Source of the DNA: Streptomyces iranensis
GTDB taxonomy: Bacteria; Actinomycetota; Actinomycetes; Streptomycetales; Streptomycetaceae
Direction: 5' to 3'
Assembly: GCF_017874715.1 (NCBI RefSeq)
Contig: NZ_JAGGLR010000007.1
Location: 248,001-312,000 of the forward strand
Length of the DNA stretch: 64,000 nt
Part shown: one piece after another, positions 56,526-64,000 of the stretch
Numbering within the stretch: the first letter of the stretch is position 1
Layout of the letters: each line of letters begins with the position of its first letter
Made by a program: the position numbers and the translations under genes
Notes under the pieces: generated by a model
What the model saw: the letters and a program-made list of their open reading frames with translations, nothing else
Told to the model about the DNA's origin: nothing
Database searches by the model: none

Positions 56526-59402
56526 TCAGGCGATTTCGTCCACCTGGGCCCGGAGCGCGGTCGGCAGCTGCTGCCGACTCCTGATATTCAGCTTGCGGTA
56601 CACCCGCGTCAAATGCTGTTCCACCGTGCTGATGGTGATGAACAGGCTGGCGGCTATTTCCCGGTTCGTATAACCGTCCACCGCCAGGGCGGCCACCCGG
56701 GCCTCGGATTCACTGAGCTTGGTGCCCAGGGACGGCGGCACCGCGGGTTTCGGGCCAAGCGGTCCGGAGACCGGCCGCACCACCGGCCGTGGATCACGGG
56801 CCTCCAGACCGGAGTCGAGACGGATCCGGGCGCACAGCTCCTCGGCACCGCACTCCTTGGCCATCCGCCAGGCCCGGCCCATGATGGCGTCGGCCCGCCC
56901 CAGTTCCCCGGATCCGCGCAGCGTACGTCCCAGATCGTCCAGCGCGCGGGCCAGCTCCAGACGGTCGCCGGAGCACTGCAGCTCCTCGACGGCCTGGCCG
57001 AGCAGCCGGGACCGGTTCTCGATGTCTCCGGCCGCGGCCAGTAACCGCAGGGAGACGCCGCGGACCCGGGAGTCCCCGGCGCCGTTTCTGGCCAGCTGCT
57101 CGGAAACCAGGTTGGCGGCCTTCTCCCGGTCGCCGAGCTCCAGCCATGCCTCGGCGGCGTCCGACCGCCAGGGCAGCAGCGCCGGCTGGTCGAGCTCCCA
57201 CAGCTGGGCGAGCCGGCCGGCCATCAGAAATTCGCCGAGCGCCGCGTTGATGCGGTTGGTGGCCAGGTAGTAGCGGCCGCGGGCGCGGGTGTAGCCCAGT
57301 CCGTAGATGCTCTTGAACAGCGCCTCGGGGACCGGGCGGCTCAGATGCCGCGCCGCCGCGTCGTGCTTGCCCATCTCCGTGTACGCCAGGATCTGGCTGG
57401 CCAGTGGGCCGCCGATGAAGACGCTTCCGTCGCGGCCGGGCACGACCTCCAGAGCGGTGGTCGCATAGGCCGCCGACTCCACGAGATTGCCCTGCCGCAG
57501 GGCGATTTCGGCGCGGATCGAGGCGAAGATGGCCCGCCAGCCCGGCGCCCGGCGCTGCTCGGCCTCCTCCATCAGCGCGTCGCACCACGGCGCCGCCTTG
57601 TCCGGCCGGCCCGCGTACACCAGCGCGTTCACCGAGTTGACGATGGGCTCGAAGGTGGCGTCGGTGAGCGGCGAGACTTCGAGCACCTTCTCCGCCGCGG
57701 CGACCGGCGACTCCTCACTCCCCCCGCGGCCGAAGAAGCCGCTGAACGCCGCGGTGATCGTCGACAGCGAGGAGGGTCTGCGGGACCTGAGCTGCGTACG
57801 GGAGGCGCCGCCGTCCTCGCACTGGCGCGCCGCGGCTCCGGGGGCCCGGTCCTGCGCGCCGGACTCCTGGGCCCAGCGGGCGGTCAGCCGGAACTGGGAC
57901 ATCGAGGTGGGTCCCGCGTTGCTCATGACGGCATTGAGCCGGCCGATGGCGCCGCGCGCCTCCTCGATCCGGCCGTGGGCAAGCAACAGCTCGATCAGCC
58001 GCCCGATATGGGAGGCGGGCAGCCGGTCGGCGCACAGCGCGGCCAGCGGCTCCTCCAGCATCCGCTCGGACGCCGAGGGGTTGAGCCGCCACATGATCCC
58101 GGCGGTGCCGATCCTGATCCCGGCCCGCAGCTCCTCGTCCGCGCAGGCCGCGTACGCCAGCTCCAGGCAGGCGACTGCCAGCTTGGCGTCGTCCTCGGCG
58201 AGCGCCTGCTGCGCGGCGTCCCGCAGCAGCGGCACCGCCCAGGGCTCGTCGGCGGCCTGGGCGGCGAGCAGATGGCGGGCCACGGCGAGAGTCGCCCCGC
58301 CGCCCTGGTGCAGCAGGACGGCGGCGCGCCGGTTCATGTCCAGCCGGACCTCGGGATCCATGTCCTCCAGCACCGCGGCCTCGACATACGGGTGACGGAA
58401 GGCGAGACCGTCGACGAGGCCCGCCGCGTCCAGCGCGGCGACTCCGCGGCGGGTTCCGGCGGGGCCGATGCGCAGCAGCCGGCCGAGGAGTTCGAGGGAG
58501 GCGGACGCCCCGAGCACCGCGATGCCCTCGGCCAGCCGGGAGACGGTGCGCCCGCTGCGGTAGACACAGGTGAGCACGGCCTGCACAAACATGTCGCCCA
58601 CCACGGGCTCCACTGCGCGGCTGCGCCGTGGGGGTGCCCCCGCGGTGCGGTAATCGTCTATCACCGCGCGTAGCAACAACGGATTACCGCCGCTCACCTC
58701 ATACCAGGTGTAGGCGACATCGGTGGAATCCGGAAGTCCCAGACGAGTGGTGAGCAGATGTGCCGTCTCATCCCAGGACAGCCGCTCCAGCCGCAGCCGC
58801 TGGAAATTGGGCTGGCGCAGGAGTTCGGTATTGAAGACGGCGTCTTGTCGTTCGCTGTCCGTCGCCTGTGCGAACACCATGAGGAGTTTGGCGGAGCGCG
58901 AACGGGTCGCCAGGTACAGCAGGTACTGAAGTGACGCCGCGTCGACAAGCTGGAGTTCGTCGACGCAGATCACCACCGGTTCGCGGGAGGCGAGTTCATG
59001 GAGGGCGGCGCGGAACTCCCGGGCCCCCTGGACATGGGTGGGGTTCGCGCCGGCGGGGTCGCCACCAGGGGTTTCCCGGGGTGGTGCGGCGTCGAGGGCG
59101 CCGTGGTCGAGTGCCCGGCGCAAATGGTCGGCGGTCGCCTTGGGCAGCCGGGGCGAGTCAAGGAGCTGGCGCAGTGTGCCGAGCGGAGCCCGGTCGGCCG
59201 AGGTTCCGTATGCCTTGAGGACGAGGGCTCCGGCCTTCGCCGCATGGGCCGTGACGGCTTCGAGCGTATGGGTCTTTCCACAACCGACCGCGCCCTCGAC
59301 GAGCACGATGCCCGCTTCCCCGGACAGGCATCTGGAAAACGCTCGCCGAAGTCTCTCGAATTGCGCGTCGAATTGTCTGGCTCTGGCCGATGAAAACACC
59401 AT
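56526..59402 (-). CDS. LAL-family (large LuxR) transcriptional activator
   Basis: About 958 aa. N-terminal ATPase domain with Walker A 'G-A-V-G-C-G-K-T' (about residues 38-45) and Walker B 'V-V-I-C-V-D-E-L-Q'; a long helical middle region; C-terminal LuxR helix-turn-helix with 'L-S-E-S-E-A-R-V-A-A-L-A' and 'N-R-E-I-A-A-S-L-F-I-T-I-S-T-V-E-Q-H-L'. Such proteins are the usual cluster-situated activators of macrolide pathways; binding to the TAGGGG elements is inferred. The gene has one TTA leucine codon (57044-57042, in 'L-R-L-L-A-A-A-G'), making translation depend on the bldA tRNA in Streptomyces. ATG 59402 is chosen; GTG 59411 is possible. Confidence 0.94.
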   Translation of the reverse strand: MVFSSARARQFDAQFERLRRAFSRCLSGEAGIVLVEGAVGCGKTHTLEAVTAHAAKAGALVLKAYGTSADRAPLGTLRQLLDSPRLPKATADHLRRALDHGALDAAPPRETPGGDPAGANPTHVQGAREFRAALHELASREPVVICVDELQLVDAASLQYLLYLATRSRSAKLLMVFAQATDSERQDAVFNTELLRQPNFQRLRLERLSWDETAHLLTTRLGLPDSTDVAYTWYEVSGGNPLLLRAVIDDYRTAGAPPRRSRAVEPVVGDMFVQAVLTCVYRSGRTVSRLAEGIAVLGASASLELLGRLLRIGPAGTRRGVAALDAAGLVDGLAFRHPYVEAAVLEDMDPEVRLDMNRRAAVLLHQGGGATLAVARHLLAAQAADEPWAVPLLRDAAQQALAEDDAKLAVACLELAYAACADEELRAGIRIGTAGIMWRLNPSASERMLEEPLAALCADRLPASHIGRLIELLLAHGRIEEARGAIGRLNAVMSNAGPTSMSQFRLTARWAQESGAQDRAPGAAARQCEDGGASRTQLRSRRPSSLSTITAAFSGFFGRGGSEESPVAAAEKVLEVSPLTDATFEPIVNSVNALVYAGRPDKAAPWCDALMEEAEQRRAPGWRAIFASIRAEIALRQGNLVESAAYATTALEVVPGRDGSVFIGGPLASQILAYTEMGKHDAAARHLSRPVPEALFKSIYGLGYTRARGRYYLATNRINAALGEFLMAGRLAQLWELDQPALLPWRSDAAEAWLELGDREKAANLVSEQLARNGAGDSRVRGVSLRLLAAAGDIENRSRLLGQAVEELQCSGDRLELARALDDLGRTLRGSGELGRADAIMGRAWRMAKECGAEELCARIRLDSGLEARDPRPVVRPVSGPLGPKPAVPPSLGTKLSESEARVAALAVDGYTNREIAASLFITISTVEQHLTRVYRKLNIRSRQQLPTALRAQVDEIA

Positions 59403-59574
59403 TGCTCGCACCCCCGAATGCGACGCGAAGCACTGCTCACGGCAGTCCGAACGCCTCCCAGCAAGCTATACGCCCACCGGTCACGCCACCATCGCCGCAC
59501 GTAAAATCATCGTTAACGAATTACCAATTCTGAGCGGACTGCCCGACGATCGACAAAAGCGATGCGAGCGGGAC

Positions 59575-59689
59575 GCCCCTACGTGGGGCAGCACGTTGGA
59601 GCCGAAGTACACCGACACCCTGACAACCTGCGCCACCCCCGTTCACGTGGGCATTTGTTCGGAAGGGCCAGCATACACGAGACCCCCTA
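59575..59689 (-). promoter_or_regulatory. Upstream region of LAL gene with two TAGGGG elements
   Basis: On the LAL coding strand TAGGGG occurs at 59689-59684 and 59582-59577, the second inside an imperfect dyad GCCCC-TACGT-GGGGC. Spacing to a -10 differs from the other promoters (TATGCT 8 nt after the first copy). Autoregulation is possible but not shown. Confidence 0.4.
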
Positions 59690-59987
59690 GCCGCACCCGG
59701 GAAAACTCCCGACATCCTTGACTCCGACACGAAGTGGTCATACGCAGAGGGCTCCGTGGATCTGTTTCGAACATTTATTTGCCCGTTTTGATCGCCAATG
59801 CGGTTCTTATGTCTGTTGCCGCTGGTAACCGCAAGCGATTCGCCAGGAATTCTCATGCCATAAAGCGGACAGAGAACCGGCATACCTATTCCCGTGCCGA
59901 TGAATTCCGGAGCCACACACCTCGCCGTTGGACTATTCCAGTGGCATCTGCGCACCCTCTGTCGTCGCGGGCATACGGACGCCGCGG

Positions 59988-60011
59988 GACCGGGGAGGTG
60001 TGTCCCCGGCC
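59988..60011 (-). terminator. Hairpin terminator after 3-hydroxyacyl-CoA dehydrogenase gene
   Basis: CCGGGGA (59990-59996) and TCCCCGG (60003-60009) are perfect complements with a 6-nt loop; flanking G-T and G-C pairs extend the stem to 9 bp. It lies 24 nt past the stop codon. No T-run. Confidence 0.55.
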
Positions 60012-60034
60012 CCGGCATCCCCCGTGATCCGCCG

Positions 60035-61753
60035 CTATCGCTCGTGGAGATGCAGTCCCCTCCCGCCCTTGCGGCCCAGGTGACCCGCCTCGACCAGCCG
60101 CCGGAGATGACGGGCCGGGGTCAGGGCCGGATCCCGGAAGGTGCCGTGCAGAGTGCGCTGGATGGCGAGGGACACATCCAGGCCGATCACATCCAGCAAC
60201 CGCAGCGGGCCCATCGGATAGCCCTGCCCGGCCGCCATCACCGTGTCGATGTCATCGGCGGTGGTCCAGCCCTCCTCGAGCATCGCCACCGCGCTGTTGA
60301 GATAGGGGAAGAGCAGGGCGTTGACGATGAAGCCCGCCCGGTCCGGGCAGTCCACCGCGCGCTTGCCGAGCGCCGCGGCCACCGCGTGCGCCGTGCCCAG
60401 CGCCTCCTTGGAGGTCAGCACGGTGTGCACCACCTCGACCAGCCGCATCACCGGGGCGGGGTTGAAGAAGTGCATCCCGATGACGTCCTCGGGCCGCCGC
60501 GTCGCCATCGCACACTCGATCACGGGCAGGCTGGAGGTGGAGGTGGCGAGCACCGCGCCCGGTGCGCACACCCGGTCCAGATCGGCGAAGACGGCCCGCT
60601 TGACGTCGATGTCCTCCGCCACCGCCTCGACCACCAGATCGCAGGCGCCGAGCGCCTGGAGTTCACGGCCCGCGGTCAGCCGGCCCATCGCCTCGGTGAG
60701 CAGCTCGGGCGCCAGCTTGCCGCGCCGCACCCCGCGCTCCAGCGAGCGCTCCACGGCGGCCGTGGCCTCCTTCGCGCGCATCTCGCTCCGGGCCACCAGC
60801 ACCGTCGGATAGCCGGCGCGCGCACACACCTCCGCGATCCCGACGGCCATCGTTCCCGAGCCCACCACCCCGATCCGCCGCACCGCACGGGCCGGTACTG
60901 GCTCGCCCAGGCCGTCCGTCTCCCCGCCCCGCCCCGCGCCGCCGACCCCGTACTCGTAGAAGCCGCGGCCCGCCTTCACCCCGAGCAGACCGGCGGTCAC
61001 CATATGGGCCAGGGTGGGCGCGGGCGCGTACCGCGGATCGCCGGTGCGCTCGTACAGCGCCTCCAGGGAGTCCCGCGCGGTGTCCAGACCCATGGCGTCC
61101 AGTTGGGCCAGCGGCCCCATCGGCAGCCCGCAGCCCAGGGTCATGGCGGTGTCGATGCTGTCGCGCGAGGCGTAACGCCGCTCGTACATGGCCACCGCGT
61201 TGTTGAGGTACGCCATGGTGAGCGCGCCCCCGACGAAACCCGGCCGGTCGGCCACCCGCACCGGGATCCGGCCCAGGTCGCGGACCAGCTCCCGGACGTC
61301 GGCCAGGACCGCGTCCGCGGTGAGCGGGGTGCCCACCACCTCCACCGCCGACTGCTCGCGGTCGGGGCCCAGCGGGAAGAGGTGCAGCCCCACCGTGCGG
61401 TCGGTCCGTCCGGAGCCGACGGCGATCTCGGTCACCGGCAGCCCGGTGGTCGTGGTGGCGAACACCGTCTCCGGCGGACAGTCGGCGTGAGCGCGGGCGA
61501 GCAGCCCGCGCTTGGTCTCCAGCCGTTCGGGGACCGCCTCGACCACCAGATCGGCCCGAGCGGCGGCCGCCGGGTCGGTGGTGAACTCGACGGCGGATTC
61601 CGGCGCGGCCACCCCCGCCCGGCCGCGCCGCAGGGCCGGTTCGTCCCGCTCCACGGCGATCACCCGCCGACTACCGCGGACCAGGGCGTCCACGAGATGG
61701 CGGCCGGTGGTGCCGAGCCCGAACACCGCGACGGTGGGGAAGCGCTGTGCCAT
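60035..61753 (-). CDS. Tandem 3-hydroxyacyl-CoA dehydrogenase (3-hydroxybutyryl-CoA dehydrogenase)
   Basis: 572 aa with two complete dehydrogenase units in a row (about 1-270 and 288-572), each a Rossmann domain plus helical domain. The second has the whole active site: 'V-V-G-S-G-T-M', Ser in 'S-T-S-S-L-P', His in 'G-M-H-F-F-N-P', Glu in 'L-V-E-V-V' and Asn in 'G-F-I-V-N-A-L-L'. In the first the Ser region is 'T-T-T-T-G-L-P', 'F-F-N-P' is 'L-F-P-L' and the Asn is Gly ('G-F-V-G-G-A-L-T'), so it is probably inactive. It would reduce acetoacetyl-CoA to 3-hydroxybutyryl-CoA on the route to ethylmalonyl-CoA. ATG 61753, AAAGGA upstream. The KAS III gene is upstream across a 141-bp repeat-filled gap. 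Confidence 0.9.
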   Translation of the reverse strand: MAQRFPTVAVFGLGTTGRHLVDALVRGSRRVIAVERDEPALRRGRAGVAAPESAVEFTTDPAAAARADLVVEAVPERLETKRGLLARAHADCPPETVFATTTTGLPVTEIAVGSGRTDRTVGLHLFPLGPDREQSAVEVVGTPLTADAVLADVRELVRDLGRIPVRVADRPGFVGGALTMAYLNNAVAMYERRYASRDSIDTAMTLGCGLPMGPLAQLDAMGLDTARDSLEALYERTGDPRYAPAPTLAHMVTAGLLGVKAGRGFYEYGVGGAGRGGETDGLGEPVPARAVRRIGVVGSGTMAVGIAEVCARAGYPTVLVARSEMRAKEATAAVERSLERGVRRGKLAPELLTEAMGRLTAGRELQALGACDLVVEAVAEDIDVKRAVFADLDRVCAPGAVLATSTSSLPVIECAMATRRPEDVIGMHFFNPAPVMRLVEVVHTVLTSKEALGTAHAVAAALGKRAVDCPDRAGFIVNALLFPYLNSAVAMLEEGWTTADDIDTVMAAGQGYPMGPLRLLDVIGLDVSLAIQRTLHGTFRDPALTPARHLRRLVEAGHLGRKGGRGLHLHER

Positions 61754-61782
61754 GCCGATGAGTCCTTTCGCTGGCTGGGACT

Positions 61783-61907
61783 TGGGTTGGTCACGGGCCC
61801 ACGCGACCTGGGTTGGTCACGGACCCACGCGACCTGGGTTGGTCACGGACCCGCGTGACCGGGGTTGGTCACGGACCCGCGTGACCGGGGTAGGTCACGG
61901 ACCTCGG
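61783..61907. repeat. 26-bp tandem repeat between KAS III and dehydrogenase genes
   Basis: Units of 26 bp (consensus TGGGTTGGTCACGGACCC then ACGCGACC) start at 61783, 61809, 61835 and 61861, with a partial fifth at 61887-61907. Units 3 and 4 each contain the inverted pair GGTCACG...CGTGACC (7-bp stem, 6-nt loop). The fifth copy supplies the KAS III stop codon (61897-61895) and its last codons. Possible attenuator or mRNA-stability element, or simply a variable-number repeat. Confidence 0.95.
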
Positions 61908-62935
61908 TGGTCGTCCTGCCACGTGACCAGCGCGGCGCCGAGCGACATCCCGCCGCCGAAACCGGCCAGCAGCAGCAACTCCCCGTCGCCGAACACCCCC
62001 TGCCGCCGGGCGTCGTCGAGCGCCAGCGGGATGGAGGCGGCGCTGGTGTTGCCGTGCTCGGCCACCGTCAGATGAGTGCGCGCCCGCGGCAGTCCGAGCT
62101 CCGGAAGCACCTTGGCCAGCAGCACGCCATTGGCCTGATGGGGGATGAAGTGGTCCACGCGCGCGGGGTCCGTGCGGTGTGCGGCCAGCAGGCGCCCTAT
62201 CGCGCGCGGCAGCTCGGCCAGGACGTATTCACTGACCGCGCGGCCCCGCATCCGGAAGTAGTGGCCCCCGTCGGCGAGGGTCTTCTCCGACGCCGGGGCC
62301 CGGCTGCCGCCCGCCGCCACCTCGATCAGCTCGTGGAGCGCGCCGTCACTGGTGAGCAGCGATCCGCTGAGGCCGTAGCCGGGGCGCACGGGCCCGAGCA
62401 CCACCGCCCCGGCCCCGTCGCCGAAGAGTACGGCGGTGCGCCGGTCGGTGCGGTCGATGATGCGGGAGTAGACATCGGCGCCGATCACCAGGGCGTACGG
62501 GGCGGGTGCGCCGGAGCCGGCGGACAGCAGCCCGGCCGCCGTCACCAGGGCGAAGACGAAGCCGCTGCAGACCGCGTTGAGGTCGAATGCGGCGGCGCCG
62601 GTCGCGCCGATCCGGTGCTGCACCAGACAGGCGGTGGCGGGCTGGGGGTGATCGGGGGTCGAGGTGGCCACCACGATCCAGCCGAGCTGATCGGCGCCGA
62701 TCCCGGCGTCCGCGAGGGCGGCGCGGGCCGCCTCCACGGCCAGATCGGAGGTGGCCTCGTGGTCGGCGGCGTAACGGCGGCAGTGGATCCCGGTCTTCGC
62801 CGAGATCCAGTCCGGGGTCACCCCCGCCCGCTCGGCCACCAGCTCATTGGACACGGTCTCGGCGGGCAGATACGAGCCGGTGCCGAGGATCCCGATGGGC
62901 CGCCCGCCGGATGTCCGGACCGGCTGCTCGGTCAT
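61895..62935 (-). CDS. KAS III-like ketoacyl synthase (acetoacetyl-CoA forming?)
   Basis: 346 aa, FabH-type thiolase fold. Catalytic triad visible: Cys in 'N-A-V-C-S-G-F', His in 'F-I-P-H-Q-A-N' and Asn in 'E-H-G-N-T-S-A-A-S'. The N-terminus 'P-I-G-I-L-G-T-G-S-Y-L-P' is typical. Next to a 3-hydroxyacyl-CoA dehydrogenase and in a cluster with ccr, it most likely condenses acetyl- and malonyl-units to a C4 precursor of ethylmalonyl-CoA. Starter-unit priming is less likely because the loading module is a KSQ. ATG 62935 is preceded by GGGAG and overlaps the stop of a 43-codon ORF (ATGA). Confidence 0.88.
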   Translation of the reverse strand: MTEQPVRTSGGRPIGILGTGSYLPAETVSNELVAERAGVTPDWISAKTGIHCRRYAADHEATSDLAVEAARAALADAGIGADQLGWIVVATSTPDHPQPATACLVQHRIGATGAAAFDLNAVCSGFVFALVTAAGLLSAGSGAPAPYALVIGADVYSRIIDRTDRRTAVLFGDGAGAVVLGPVRPGYGLSGSLLTSDGALHELIEVAAGGSRAPASEKTLADGGHYFRMRGRAVSEYVLAELPRAIGRLLAAHRTDPARVDHFIPHQANGVLLAKVLPELGLPRARTHLTVAEHGNTSAASIPLALDDARRQGVFGDGELLLLAGFGGGMSLGAALVTWQDDHRGP

Positions 62936-63063
62936 CCGGCTCTCCCGGCCCGCACGGCCACCGCCGCCGTCGCCGGTGCCATCGCTGTCGTCGCTGTCGT
63001 CGCTGTTCGCGGGGTGCGGCGGTGCTCGATTCGCGGGGTGCGGCGGTGCTCGAGAAGAAGCAT
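62932..63063 (-). CDS. Putative 43-aa coupled leader ORF
   Basis: ATG 63063 has a strong GGAGGGA site about 9 nt upstream, and the ORF ends in a TGA overlapping the KAS III ATG (ATGA). The peptide is basic and built of repeats: two 8-residue units ('I/L-E-H-R-R-T-P-R') from the 24-bp repeat and 'T-A-T' units from a 9-bp repeat. Both periods are multiples of three. A role in translational coupling of KAS III is plausible; no homologous family is recognised. It could be chance. Confidence 0.35.
   Translation of the reverse strand: MLLLEHRRTPRIEHRRTPRTATTATTAMAPATAAVAVRAGRAG
63006..63053. repeat. Two perfect 24-bp tandem repeats
   Basis: TTCGCGGGGTGCGGCGG followed by TGCTCGA occurs at 63006-63029 and again, identical, at 63030-63053. 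A 9-bp TCGCTGTCG repeat (62982-63005, about 2.7 copies) adjoins it. Together they fill the leader of the KAS III transcript. Confidence 0.95.
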
Positions 63064-63099
63064 TGGGTGGTTCCCTCCGGGTCCATGCCGGGCTTCGAC

Positions 63100-63156
63100 G
63101 CTACGGACCGGGCACGGTGCGGATAACCCCTAACCCGTCACCCCCTAGGCCCCCTA
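63100..63156 (-). promoter_or_regulatory. KAS III operon promoter with three TAGGGG elements
   Basis: On the coding strand TAGGGG occurs at 63156-63151, 63147-63142 and 63132-63127. The proximal copy is followed by TTATCCG, close to the TTATTCG after the proximal ccr copy, and lies 21 nt from a -10-like CGTAGC (63105-63100). Predicted transcription start near 63092, just upstream of the 43-codon ORF. Confidence 0.6.
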
Positions 63157-63263
63157 CCGAATGAACCCGGTCCGCCGTATGACCCGGCGCATGACGGGCA
63201 CCCGTCTGAGGTGGTACCGGATACATGCAGGCCGAAGGCACACCGGCCCAGGGAGCGGTCGCC

Positions 63264-64000
63264 ATGGAGTGGTTCACCTCATCCGACTACTGGCTGAGCC
63301 GGCTGGTCTTCCAACGGGGGCTGGCCGCCGTCTATCTGATCGCCTTTCTGGTGGCCGCCCGGCAGGGGCGGGCGCTGCTCGGCGAGCGGGGGCTGACGCC
63401 GGTGCCGCGCTTCCTGGACCGGGTGCCGTTCCGCCGCTCACCCAGCCTGTTCCATCTGCACTACTCCGACCGGTTCTTCGCCTGCTGCGCCTGGCTGGGG
63501 GCCGCGCTGTCGGCCGCGCTGCTGGTGGGGGCGGCGGACCGGGCGCCGCTGGCGGTCGCGATGGTGGCGTGGCTGGCGCTGTGGCTGCTGTATCTGTCGA
63601 TCGTCAACGTGGGGCAGGTGTGGTACGGCTTCGGCTGGGAGTCCCTGCTGCTGGAGTCGGGGTTCCTCGCCGTCTTCCTGGGCAATGAGCACACCGCGCC
63701 GCCCGTGCTCATCCTGTGGCTGACGCGCTGGCTGCTGTTCCGGGTGGAGTTCGGCGCCGGGCTGATCAAGATCCGTGGAGACCGCTGCTGGCGGGACCTG
63801 ACCTGTCTGTACTACCACCATGAGACCCAGCCGATGCCGGGGCCGCTGAGCTGGTACTTCCATCATCTGCCGAAGCCGCTGCACCGGGTGGAGGTGGCGG
63901 CCAACCATGTGGCGCAGCTGATCGTGCCCGTGGTGCTGTTCACTCCGCAGCCGGTCGCGAGCGTGGCCGCGGGGATCGTCGTGGTCACCCAGCTGTGGCT
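63264..64000 (+). CDS. Lipase maturation factor family membrane protein (3' end outside window)
   Basis: Frame open from ATG 63264 to the window edge (245 codons seen). Several transmembrane segments (about residues 15-32, 75-95, 98-118 and 132-152, and one near the window end). Family motifs: 'G-W-E-S-L-L-L-E-S-G-F-L-A', 'R-W-L-L-F-R-V-E-F-G-A-G-L-I-K' and 'G-D-R-C-W-R-D-L-T-C-L' with 'H-H-E-T-Q-P-M-P-G-P-L-S-W-Y'. In animals LMF1 folds lipases in the ER; the bacterial role is unknown. GGGAG lies upstream of 63264; an in-frame ATG at 63225 would add 13 residues. It diverges from the KAS III operon and is probably outside the cluster. Confidence 0.82.
   Translation, partial: MEWFTSSDYWLSRLVFQRGLAAVYLIAFLVAARQGRALLGERGLTPVPRFLDRVPFRRSPSLFHLHYSDRFFACCAWLGAALSAALLVGAADRAPLAVAMVAWLALWLLYLSIVNVGQVWYGFGWESLLLESGFLAVFLGNEHTAPPVLILWLTRWLLFRVEFGAGLIKIRGDRCWRDLTCLYYHHETQPMPGPLSWYFHHLPKPLHRVEVAANHVAQLIVPVVLFTPQPVASVAAGIVVVTQLW

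Larger units (their letters stand above)
59403..60034. other. 632-bp non-coding, AT-richer region upstream of the LAL gene
   Basis: No convincing gene. Base composition drops well below the surroundings at about 59480-59530 and 59720-59920, and the frames here lack actinomycete third-position bias. It holds the palindrome TCGTTAACGA (59511-59520), a GCCCC-TACGT-GGGGC dyad (59575-59589), a TAGGGG on the LAL coding strand (59689-59684) followed 8 nt later by TATGCT, a possible LAL -10, and the dehydrogenase terminator at the far end. Confidence 0.6.

Noticed and set aside
59521..60018. 165-codon ORF in the non-coding region upstream of the LAL gene
   Set aside because: No actinomycete codon bias, no recognisable domain, and it covers the regulatory region and the dehydrogenase terminator.
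61783..61907. Tandem repeat considered as a CRISPR array
   Set aside because: Units abut directly with no unique spacers and no cas genes are present.
62844..63086. 80-codon ORF starting at ATG 63086
   Set aside because: It runs deep into the KAS III gene in another frame and is very Arg-rich; the 43-codon ORF from 63063 has the ribosome site and the stop/start overlap.

Overview
This is actinomycete DNA, almost certainly Streptomyces: GC is very high, codons end mostly in G or C, and the window is dominated by a modular type I polyketide cluster. The assembly line, deoxysugar genes and extender-unit genes together match the macrodiolide elaiophylin (azalomycin B). Predicted monomer: acetate starter, then ethylmalonate, malonate, three methylmalonates and two malonates, with an unreduced keto group at module 3 and a 2,4-diene from modules 6 and 7. 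That is a C21 octaketide. Two of these plus two C6 deoxysugars give 54 carbons, the elaiophylin count. Identification rests on module logic and family recognition; no database search was run.

Layout. 1-2415 (+): 3' part of a catalase-like/alpha-dioxygenase-like haem protein, probably outside the cluster. 2559-3899 (-): crotonyl-CoA carboxylase/reductase. 4011-7365 (-): three overlapping deoxysugar genes (4-ketoreductase, aldo/keto reductase, 2,3-dehydratase). 7458-11061 (-): ABC exporter plus two-component system, one operon. 11224-54391 (-): a 43-kb run of eight genes, five PKS genes in biosynthetic order (loading + modules 1-2, 3, 4, 5-6, 7 + TE), then a type II thioesterase, one glycosyltransferase and a sugar 5-epimerase. 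54529-56389 (-): dTDP-glucose synthase and 4,6-dehydratase. 56526-59402 (-): a large LAL (LuxR) regulator, the only gene in which I found a TTA codon. 60035-63063 (-): a tandem 3-hydroxyacyl-CoA dehydrogenase, a KAS III-like enzyme and a 43-codon ORF coupled to it. 63264-end (+): lipase maturation factor-like membrane protein, cut by the window.

How the genes work together. KAS III, the dehydrogenase and Ccr can make ethylmalonyl-CoA for module 1 (the crotonase is not in the window). The PKS builds the octaketide; a vestigial DH in module 1 and a KR3 lacking its catalytic Asn explain the reduction pattern. The TE would join two chains head to tail. Five sugar-pathway enzymes plus the epimerase make a dTDP-2,6-dideoxy-L-hexose (2-deoxy-L-fucose in elaiophylin), and one glycosyltransferase would decorate both halves.

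The most interesting non-coding signal is a TAGGGG element repeated two or three times upstream of the PKS, ccr, deoxysugar and KAS III transcription units. The promoter-proximal copy lies 21-22 bp from a -10-like hexamer in all four. It looks like the binding site of the cluster activator, most simply the LAL protein. Other unusual features are in-frame minisatellites inside modules 1 and 3, near-identical AT tracts, an altered AT7 specificity motif and 26-bp and 24-bp intergenic tandem repeats.
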